The notes under the pieces are model-generated. The model was not told where the DNA came from, searched no databases, and worked only from the letters and a program-made list of their open reading frames with translations. From Nitrososphaerota archaeon (GTDB taxonomy: Archaea; Thermoproteota; Nitrososphaeria; Nitrososphaerales; CADDZS01): 28,745 nt of DNA. Where the stretch lies: positions 1 through 28,745 of the forward strand of contig DAHVAI010000242.1 in assembly GCA_027314685.1 (NCBI GenBank), given 5' to 3'. This document shows positions 22,476 to 28,745 of this stretch, piece by piece (position 1 is the stretch's first letter; the number at the start of each line of letters is the position of its first letter). The position numbers and the translations under genes are program-made.

Positions 22476-23360
22476 ATGCCTCTATTCAACCCATCCGAAT
22501 GGATCTCACCAAAGACCGTCGACGAAGTAGTCGACATACTACAGAAGCGAAAAGCTAGGATAATCGCAGGCGGCACTGGTGTCTATGAGCTTGCAAAGCG
22601 AGGTATGTTACCAGATGCAGAAGTGCTTGTAGATCTTCAAGGTCTTAATTTGGAGTATGCCAAAGTCGACGGAACCACTTTGAAGGTTGGTGCAATGAGT
22701 AGGTTCACTTGGTTACTGAAACAGCAGATCTTCCAGCGACCTGAGCTTGGAGGGCTTTTGGACTCAATGAAGAATGTGAAACCAATACAGATACGAAATG
22801 TTGCAACAGCAGGTGGCGCGATTTCAATATCGTTGCCCTTTCTAGATTTCGGTCCATCCACTCTCGCGTTTGATGCGAGCGTGGTATTGGTTGGAGCTGG
22901 GGGAAAACAGCGAATTATTGGCGTGGAAAAGTTCTTTCTTGATTATCTTCTTCCTGACCTGAAAAAGGCCGAGATTCTCACAGAGATCCAAATTCCAATT
23001 GCGCCGCAAAGCGGTAGCGCTTTTGCCAAATTGGGAAGAACCTCAGGCGACTTTGCTCTGGTAAATGTGTGCGCAAGACTCTCATTCGACAAGAACGGTA
23101 AATGTACGGATTCGAGGATATCGCTAGGTGGTATCGCAAACACTGCTGTCAGATCGAAGAAGGGAGAAGGCATTTTGAAGGGTCAGAAACTTACGACTGA
23201 AGTTGTAGCAAAAACCGTTGAAGCTACCTCCTCAGAATTTGAGCCAACCTCATCGGTTCATGGCTCACCGTGGTACAAGAAGGAGATTACGAAGACTCTG
23301 ACTCGCGACGTAATCCGTAAAGCGTCCGAGAGAGCCGGCTTCCCTGTCGATTCGAAGTAA
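22476..23360 (+). CDS. FAD-binding subunit of a xanthine-dehydrogenase-type hydroxylase (294 aa)
   Basis: The medium subunit (CoxM/HcrB type) that passes electrons from the [2Fe-2S] clusters to an acceptor. The FAD signature appears as IIAGGTGVYELAKRG (residues 29-43) and VATAGGAISISLP (109-121), where most relatives have T-x-G-G-N; Ala at that point is a small variation. IRNVATAGG and FFLDYLLPDL agree with the family, as does the C-terminal CO-dehydrogenase-flavoprotein domain (GDFALVNVCARL, SLGGIANTAVRS). The length is standard. It is encoded opposite to its FeS partner, with the isochorismatase remnant between them, an unusual split. It is convergent with the M24 gene, 4 nt apart. Confidence 0.9.
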   Translation: MPLFNPSEWISPKTVDEVVDILQKRKARIIAGGTGVYELAKRGMLPDAEVLVDLQGLNLEYAKVDGTTLKVGAMSRFTWLLKQQIFQRPELGGLLDSMKNVKPIQIRNVATAGGAISISLPFLDFGPSTLAFDASVVLVGAGGKQRIIGVEKFFLDYLLPDLKKAEILTEIQIPIAPQSGSAFAKLGRTSGDFALVNVCARLSFDKNGKCTDSRISLGGIANTAVRSKKGEGILKGQKLTTEVVAKTVEATSSEFEPTSSVHGSPWYKKEITKTLTRDVIRKASERAGFPVDSK

Positions 23361-23364
23361 ACGG

Positions 23365-24648
23365 CTACTTGCACACTGGCAGGTTCAGCGGCACATTCGC
23401 AAGTAACTTTGGAGGATTTCCGACAAGCACGGTATCACCAAACATTATCCCCACATCATCTCGCCACTTTGGATCGTGTATGTCTATGTTGATGCCAAAT
23501 GCCGTGTTTTCCTTTAGTCGATAATCATTGATTCCTTCGCCAGCCTCGTAAGGCCAGTCGTCGCTGTATACGTACGTGGGAAACTCAGGCGATGATAGCC
23601 CGTGTCCGTGGAATCCGAGCTCTATGTATGATAAACCTGCCTCGAGTACTGGCGCGCGCATAGCTTCTATGACTGTTCCAAGCGTCGTGCCCGGAGTCAT
23701 ATTGCTCATTAGTTTCTTGAGCGATTCAACCGCTATGCTGTGCAAGTTCGCGATCTTTTCATTGTAAGACCCGACAAGAGCTGTGAACTCTACGCCGACA
23801 AGATAACCGCCATAGTTTGAGTGAAATTCTGTGATTATAATATCTCTATTCCCAAGTGGTCGCATCGTCGGACCTAACGGAAGGCCCTTTCCGTGAAGCA
23901 AGTGATGCCATTCGTCATCAATGCTCCCGGAGGCAAGTTGATTGAAGAGATAACCCTCGCCACCCTCCGTCAACATCGTGTAAGCCATCTTTGCAAAAAC
24001 TTCACTTTCCCTTACTCCAGGCTTGGATGTCTCAATCAGTGCATTGACCATCTTGTTCGCAATCTGTCCCGACCTTTCCATCATGCGCACTTCTGCAGGA
24101 GATTTGATCATCCTCAGTTCGTCCACTAGCTTTGTAGCCTCTAGAAACTTTGCCTGTGGTAAGAATTCTCTTAGGGCTTCTACATCGTAGTGCGGAACTA
24201 TGTACGGCTGTTGCTCAATCATGCTAGCCATGTAGTGACTGACCAGGCCTATCTTGCTGTCTTTGTAGCCGCGCTGCTCCATCTCTTTGGCAATGGGTTT
24301 CATGCCCGCAACTGGTCGTATGTCTTTGGTCCAGTCTTGGTAGCTCAGGTGCGCAGGATATGGCTTATAGTAATTGGGATAATCTAACCAAGCAACTGAG
24401 TCACCATCAATTGGAAGTATGCCGATGCCGCCGGACATCGACTCAGGTACAACACCCAGAAGATATCGCATGTTCGCGCTCGCGGTGCCATAACAGCGGT
24501 CACTACCCCAGATGACTAGACAACCTATTCCCTCCCGCTCCATTGACTTGCGTACTTTCTCCCAACGTGCGTTTCTTTCTTCAAGTGGAAAGTTGGGAGT
24601 GTATTTCATCTGTTCCTTGGAAGGCGTCTTCAGCTTGGTTGACTGCAT
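23365..24648 (-). CDS. M24 (pita-bread) family protein, creatinase-like, without metal ligands (427 aa)
   Basis: The two-domain layout of creatinase/prolidase proteins is visible: an N-terminal domain to about residue 170, then LVDELRMIKSPAEVRMMERS and the pita-bread domain. In M24 metallopeptidases, D-x-G and G-Y-x-x-D carry two Asp ligands; here the segment is ITEFHSNYGGYLVGVEFTAL, with Glu and Gly in those places. The late Glu ligands are also not apparent (AFGINIDIHDP, IMFGDTVLVG). His is kept in FHGHGLS. This points to a metal-independent hydrolase, as in creatinase, or a non-enzymatic role. It is the last gene of the ABC-UbiD-Nudix unit, 74 nt after the Nudix-like gene. Confidence 0.82.
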   Translation of the reverse strand: MQSTKLKTPSKEQMKYTPNFPLEERNARWEKVRKSMEREGIGCLVIWGSDRCYGTASANMRYLLGVVPESMSGGIGILPIDGDSVAWLDYPNYYKPYPAHLSYQDWTKDIRPVAGMKPIAKEMEQRGYKDSKIGLVSHYMASMIEQQPYIVPHYDVEALREFLPQAKFLEATKLVDELRMIKSPAEVRMMERSGQIANKMVNALIETSKPGVRESEVFAKMAYTMLTEGGEGYLFNQLASGSIDDEWHHLLHGKGLPLGPTMRPLGNRDIIITEFHSNYGGYLVGVEFTALVGSYNEKIANLHSIAVESLKKLMSNMTPGTTLGTVIEAMRAPVLEAGLSYIELGFHGHGLSSPEFPTYVYSDDWPYEAGEGINDYRLKENTAFGINIDIHDPKWRDDVGIMFGDTVLVGNPPKLLANVPLNLPVCK

Positions 24649-24722
24649 GGATCAGAAACCACTCTCAAATTCTATTAAGCATTCTCATGTTGAGATCCTG
24701 ATATGCAACAGTTGAAATCGAG

Positions 24723-25250
24723 TTACTCCAACTGTATTTTTTCTAGTACTTTTTCGCCAGCCATACCGATTTGCTCTGGTTTCAGTTCCTCAAGAGGTAC
24801 GTACTCAAGTGAATCCCACCATGCAGGTGTATTTCCCAATTTAAGATCCTCAAGATTGTAAAGAAAATCGACGTGCCAGTGGTGATAGCCCGGATAGTAA
24901 CTGCTATCCTCATTGTATGAAACTACATGTGAGAGCTTGATGGATTTTGCATTCGCGTTCAGCATCTCTTTGACAAGCGTGTTTGCTCTCTCTTGAGGGT
25001 CTTGGCCAAAGTGAAGAAATCCGCACGGGATAAACCACTTGCCAACCCAGATGCTTGGTCTGTGTAGGTAAATTGCTTCTTTTTTCCAATAATCAGCCTG
25101 ATCCTTCCCGTTAACCTTTCCGACAAGAATAGAGTTACCCTTTCGGGAGATGAGGTAGTCAATCAAACACGTTCCAGCGATAGGAATGTACTTTATACCA
25201 TCTTGGTCGACACCAAATCTTGCCCATCTTTGGAATTCGTCAGAAGCCAT
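24723..25250 (-). CDS. Nudix-fold-like protein with degenerate Nudix box, related to the 19133 gene (175 aa)
   Basis: FIPCGFLHFGQDPQERANTL and VKEMLNANA lie where a Nudix box would be, with G and the helix kept but R-E-x-x-E-E reduced to L-V-K-E-M. HHWHVDFLYNL and the SILVGKVNG block match the protein at 19133-19660, and both have 175 residues. NTPAWWDSLEYVPLEELKPE is a typical Nudix C-terminal segment. It lies 47 nt after UbiD copy 2, same strand. Each UbiD gene thus has such a protein beside it, hinting at a substrate- or cofactor-related function. ATG 25250 is the start. Confidence 0.68.
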   Translation of the reverse strand: MASDEFQRWARFGVDQDGIKYIPIAGTCLIDYLISRKGNSILVGKVNGKDQADYWKKEAIYLHRPSIWVGKWFIPCGFLHFGQDPQERANTLVKEMLNANAKSIKLSHVVSYNEDSSYYPGYHHWHVDFLYNLEDLKLGNTPAWWDSLEYVPLEELKPEQIGMAGEKVLEKIQLE

Positions 25251-25297
25251 TTTGTCTGTTCGCCATCCAGAATTGTACTAATACTTTTTGAAAGTCA

Positions 25298-26758
25298 TTA
25301 TGATGTCTTCTGCCCCAGTTTAGATGCCCACTTTTCTCTGTACGCATCCAGGACAGATTTCGAAAAGGCCGTAGATTTGGGGAATTCTTCCCTCCAAGTA
25401 ATCGGCCTCGTAGCATCAAAGATGAGACTAGAAGCGGTGATGTCGCCGGCTTTCTTCTTTTCAGGAGGAATTCTAGGGTCAGTAGGAGAGCCCCATCTGT
25501 TTTTGACTAGGTACACCGATTCAGCCGCATCAACTCTCGAGGAAAGTGCCCAGAGCACGTCGCGTTGATTGCCTGGGTCAATATCTTCGTCCACTATCAA
25601 GACATATTTCGGCGGACGGGTTGCTATTCCTGCCATCACAAAATCCGCGACCCTCCTTGCGTGACCCGGGTATCTGGCCGTCATGGAAACAACCATGAAT
25701 GGACCCATCCTTCCAACTTTTTTGACATCGTTCAGCCCTATTTTGCGGAGAGACTGCATCAAGATTGCTTCAGTGAAAGGTAGCATACCATCGTGCGACA
25801 ATCCTCTGAAAGGAGGACGGCCGTCAATGATTGGGTTGTTGCGATGGTAGACAGCTTTGACTTTCATAACAGGTTGGGGCTTTGATTCCATTGAGTAGTA
25901 CCCGCCAAATTCACCGAACGGGCCTTCCATGCGAGATTCAACAGATGGTGGAGGTACCTCGCCTTCGAGGATGATTTCAGAGTTGCTGGGCATTGGCAGT
26001 CCGGTGTGTTGCCCTATGATTACGTCAACCGGCTTTTTGAGAAACCAACCTGCATAGTCGAGTTCCGATTCTCCCCACGGAACGCCCAAGTGCGCTCCCT
26101 CCAAAACCCTGGGGTCATGACCAAGCGAAACCACGACTGGGCAATTCTTACCTTGTGACCAATATTTTTCAGCGATTATAGCTCCATGATGTCCGGGATT
26201 GACCGCGACCCCCATTGTATTCTTGTCAAATAACTGAAGTCTGTAAATTCCGACGTTCACCCATCCCTCGTCAGGGTCTCGCGTGAAAACGAGGCTACCC
26301 GTTCCTAGATATTTCCCTCCATCTAGCTCGTGCCATTTAGGAGCTGGAAACTTGAGCAGATTCACCCTGTCCCCTTCCTCTTTGTTTTCCATTACCGGAC
26401 CAGAGCTGACTTCTCTTGGATGAATTGGTGTGTACGAATCGAGCATCTTCACCACATAGTCGACTTCATCCTTCATCTCAGTGTTCGGATCGATTCCCGC
26501 TCCAATCTTGCTCCGAGCTTTGGTGGTGATCAAATTCGTGAGAATGCGATAACCCCCAGCGTGGCCTTTGATTTGATCAAAAAGGACCGCAGGATGATTC
26601 TCTCCCATCTGTCCCGCGAGGACGGTTAGTGCGCCGATCTCTAGGTCTGGATCTGCATCGTTTATTCGCAGAAGCTCGTTTCTCTTTTCCAAGAGTTCAA
26701 TAAAACCACGGAGGTCGTCATACATTCTTATCCGTGCGCGAATCATCCCAGCGCGCAT
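25298..26758 (-). CDS. UbiD-family prenyl-FMN-dependent decarboxylase, copy 2 (486 aa)
   Basis: VNVGIYR places Asn and Arg at residues 168 and 173, the numbers used in fungal Fdc1; NPGHHG puts His at 190/191, and GESELDY supplies a metal-ligand Glu (230/232). EGPFGEFGGYY (E278, E283) is the classic UbiD signature. It should bind prenyl-FMN and a divalent metal and decarboxylate an unsaturated or aromatic acid. It is clearly diverged from copy 1, so a different substrate or step is likely. Starts at 26758, 26746 and 26725 (MYDDLRGFIELL) are possible; the last begins where most relatives begin. The annotated start is 6 nt after the permease stop, so the two are co-transcribed. Confidence 0.92.
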   Translation of the reverse strand: MRAGMIRARIRMYDDLRGFIELLEKRNELLRINDADPDLEIGALTVLAGQMGENHPAVLFDQIKGHAGGYRILTNLITTKARSKIGAGIDPNTEMKDEVDYVVKMLDSYTPIHPREVSSGPVMENKEEGDRVNLLKFPAPKWHELDGGKYLGTGSLVFTRDPDEGWVNVGIYRLQLFDKNTMGVAVNPGHHGAIIAEKYWSQGKNCPVVVSLGHDPRVLEGAHLGVPWGESELDYAGWFLKKPVDVIIGQHTGLPMPSNSEIILEGEVPPPSVESRMEGPFGEFGGYYSMESKPQPVMKVKAVYHRNNPIIDGRPPFRGLSHDGMLPFTEAILMQSLRKIGLNDVKKVGRMGPFMVVSMTARYPGHARRVADFVMAGIATRPPKYVLIVDEDIDPGNQRDVLWALSSRVDAAESVYLVKNRWGSPTDPRIPPEKKKAGDITASSLIFDATRPITWREEFPKSTAFSKSVLDAYREKWASKLGQKTS

Positions 26759-26764
26759 ATTAGA

Positions 26765-28492
26765 CTAACTGATGAGTTCGACCGGCTGCACGGTCTTTCC
26801 GGTGCGTCTTGACAAAGGTCTGCCAGCGAGCTTCTGAACCACTGAAAGTAGCATCAGACATATTCCTACGATCGCGGTAAGTACGACTGATCCCGCCGCG
26901 AGAACACCAATGCCGCCATTGTGTCCCAGATATGCAGACAGAAGGAAGGCGGTGAATGTTGTCACAGTGGGTGTCACAAGAAGGATCACTGCGCCGAGTT
27001 CTCTAAGTGAGTCGACGAACACATAGACGAAACTATAGACGAGTGAGTTCCTTGTTAAAGGTCCGACGATGCGACCAAGCGTACTCAACATACCATGACC
27101 TGCAACTTGTGAAGCATCTTCTAGGTCATTCGAAAGCTGGATGATATTGCCAGAAATCAGTCTTGATGCGAAGGGGAGTCTAATGACCACCAAGGCGATC
27201 ACTAACGGCCATATTGTATTGTAGAGAAGATGGAACCCAGGAGCCAAGAGGAACATCCAGTAAAGGGATAATCCATATACTATCGGTGGGAGAGCTAACG
27301 GCACGCTGGTGGCATATTCTGTTACGCGTGCGAATCTGGATTTAACTCTAAGAGCAGTGTAAGACATTATGAATGCTATTAGAGTACTAGCGAAGGCAGC
27401 TAACAACCCCATCTCTATCGTCTGCTTGATTGCTGAGTAAAAGAATGGAAACTGGGAGATCTGAACAAAGTATTTGGGGAAGGTGTATGCGTTGATGACC
27501 AGTCTCCCGTGGACATAGACAAGGTTTGCAACCGATGACAGAACGATTGCGAACAAGGGCAACAAGAATTCAAAGAGTAACACTGCGATGCAGAAAGTTA
27601 GGGCAACGAACTTCATTTTTCCGAGATTCACTGGTGTATGACCAGATGACTTTCCTGTCACGACGGTGTATTTGAAAGTCCTACGTGTACTCCAGAGATA
27701 AATTGCGAGACTCGCTATAAGTATCGCGACGTAAGGAATAGATATTATTGCCGCATTTCCGATCGAAGGTAAATTCACTCCCTCAACCCAAAAGTAAACC
27801 TGCGTCGAAAGAACGTTAATTTTTGCAGGTAAACCGATGATTAACGCGTAATCAAAGGCGCTCATCCCACCTATGAATGCGAGAATGAAGGCCGGTAAGA
27901 GTGCAGGAACGATCAGTGGTACAGTCACGCGTAAGAAAGTTGTGATATTTCCTCTTCCGGCAATTCTTGAAGCTTCTTCCAAAGAACTATCTATTGATTT
28001 GATTGCTGGAAGTATCACCAGGTAACTGAATGGTACAGCACCCAACCCAGTGAGTAGAATCATTCCCAGAAAACTGTAGATATCAAAGACAGGGGCGAAC
28101 GAACCGAAGAGATCTTTGAGTACGGCGTTAATTATTCCACTTACCGGGTTGAAGAGTATAATATAGGCGTACGCCTTGACTATGAGAGGTAAGCTGAGAC
28201 CTAGTATTGGAAGCAGTTCCAAAATTCTCTTTCCGGGTACATTTGACCGACCAACAATCCAAGCGTAGACGAGCGCCAGCAGGACTGCAACAGCTGCGGA
28301 AAGTAGTGCGTACTCAATCGTAGTTGTGAAAAGTCCGTCCGCATACTTCGATGTCACGAAAGAGAAAAACGTGAAAGTTGCTTTGCCCAAGATTGGGAAA
28401 AACGATATGCCGTATACTAGGTAGACTATCGGTAGAATCATGAGAACCCATAGTGCCAGAGCTAAGAGAATAAGCAGACGACGCTTGTACAA
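26765..28492 (-). CDS. ABC transporter permease, fused two-domain FbpB/ThiP type (575 aa)
   Basis: This is the membrane part of a binding-protein-dependent importer, with two six-helix MetI-like halves in one chain. Each half has the EAA loop that docks the ATPase: EEASRIAGRGNITTFLRVT near residue 172, and EDASQVAGHGMLSTLGRI near 460. Fused permeases of this kind occur in iron(III), thiamine, phosphonate and some organic-anion importers, so the substrate is not given by family. It lies between the solute-binding-protein gene and UbiD copy 2, suggesting uptake of the decarboxylase substrate. No ATPase gene is seen in the window. ATG 28492 is the start. Confidence 0.9.
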   Translation of the reverse strand: MYKRRLLILLALALWVLMILPIVYLVYGISFFPILGKATFTFFSFVTSKYADGLFTTTIEYALLSAAVAVLLALVYAWIVGRSNVPGKRILELLPILGLSLPLIVKAYAYIILFNPVSGIINAVLKDLFGSFAPVFDIYSFLGMILLTGLGAVPFSYLVILPAIKSIDSSLEEASRIAGRGNITTFLRVTVPLIVPALLPAFILAFIGGMSAFDYALIIGLPAKINVLSTQVYFWVEGVNLPSIGNAAIISIPYVAILIASLAIYLWSTRRTFKYTVVTGKSSGHTPVNLGKMKFVALTFCIAVLLFEFLLPLFAIVLSSVANLVYVHGRLVINAYTFPKYFVQISQFPFFYSAIKQTIEMGLLAAFASTLIAFIMSYTALRVKSRFARVTEYATSVPLALPPIVYGLSLYWMFLLAPGFHLLYNTIWPLVIALVVIRLPFASRLISGNIIQLSNDLEDASQVAGHGMLSTLGRIVGPLTRNSLVYSFVYVFVDSLRELGAVILLVTPTVTTFTAFLLSAYLGHNGGIGVLAAGSVVLTAIVGICLMLLSVVQKLAGRPLSRRTGKTVQPVELIS

Positions 28493-28521
28493 TGCTCGGG
28501 CACTCTGCGCTTCAGGCTATT

Positions 28522-28562
28522 TATCCCATAGGGATAGAAAGACCCCGGGAAAAAGAGGGGCC
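28522..28562 (-). terminator. Paired hairpins between the binding-protein and permease genes
   Basis: In the 77-nt gap, the minus strand forms GGCCCC-loop-GGGGTC followed by TTTC (about 28541-28562), then TATCCC-TAT-GGGATA (28522-28536). Such elements after binding-protein genes commonly reduce read-through or stabilise the upstream mRNA, giving more binding protein than permease. Confidence 0.45.
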
Positions 28563-28569
28563 TTTTCTT

Positions 28570-28745
28570 CTAACCTGATGTTCCGTTGAACAAATCTTGG
28601 AATATTGTACTCCAAGTGTTCACGTTAGCTAGGAAGCTTGGATCCCATGGATTCACCAAAGTGCTGTTAGGTGGTACCAAGTTCATTTGGTCGGATATGG
28701 TGCTAAGGTACGGAGCTCTTCCAGTTAGTCCCATAGCGTACTGTC
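28570..28745 (-). CDS. C-terminal end of an ABC solute-binding protein (partial, 58 codons with stop)
   Basis: The minus frame from the right edge to TAG 28570-28572 gives about 57 residues, including AMGLTGRAPYLSTISDQ, LVPPNSTLVNPWDP and STIFQDLFNGTSG. The context immediately before a permease gene and the end-of-chain pattern with W and F residues fit an extracellular solute-binding protein of the iron/organic-anion type. The N-terminus with lipid or signal sequence is outside the window, so the family is provisional. Confidence 0.6.
   Translation of the reverse strand, partial: QYAMGLTGRAPYLSTISDQMNLVPPNSTLVNPWDPSFLANVNTWSTIFQDLFNGTSG

Overview
The window is archaeal. It carries a RadA recombinase with an N-terminal helix-hairpin-helix, archaeal-type winged-helix and PadR regulators, box A (TATA) elements about 25-35 nt before many starts, several TTG/GTG starts, and no Shine-Dalgarno-driven operon pattern. 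The gene mix (small archaeal housekeeping genes, coiled-coil proteins, UbiD and molybdo-hydroxylase genes) fits a Thaumarchaeota/Nitrososphaeria-like soil or sediment archaeon. That placement is inference; no rRNA or tRNA gene was seen.

Layout. (1) 1-2031 is a nested insertion-sequence scrapyard: the right end of an IS3-type element, a decayed IS1634-type transposase on the minus strand, and an intact 1020-bp IS481-type element (1006-2025) with long inverted ends and a 6-bp target duplication. (2) 2274-6369 holds a basic coiled-coil protein, an AlkA-type DNA glycosylase, a previously unlisted 48-residue Cys-rich mini-protein, radA, and a decayed PIN-domain (VapC-like) gene. (3) 6481-12391 holds an MFS transporter, a winged-helix/GDT1-like membrane pair, a PadR-MscS pair with a 26-bp palindromic operator, a secreted or surface-anchored protein and a CBS-pair protein. 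(4) 12754-18867 holds a terpenoid-toroid-like protein, a coiled-coil repeat protein, a clan GH-A-like glycosidase, a histidine phosphatase, an alpha/beta hydrolase, and an unusual ParB-like protein fused to an NTF2/SnoaL-like domain.

(5) 19133-28745 is the most interesting part, a putative catabolic island. It has two UbiD-family prenyl-FMN decarboxylases with conserved active-site residues, the [2Fe-2S] and FAD subunits of a xanthine-dehydrogenase-type hydroxylase, an SCP2 lipid-carrier domain protein, a creatinase-like M24 protein without metal ligands, two related Nudix-like proteins with degenerate Nudix boxes, a truncated isochorismatase, and an ABC importer (fused double permease and the end of a solute-binding protein). 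The likely theme is import of a small carboxylated, perhaps aromatic or heteroaromatic, compound followed by hydroxylation and decarboxylation. The molybdopterin subunit, a UbiX flavin prenyltransferase and the importer ATPase are not in the window, so the substrate and the completeness of the route remain open.
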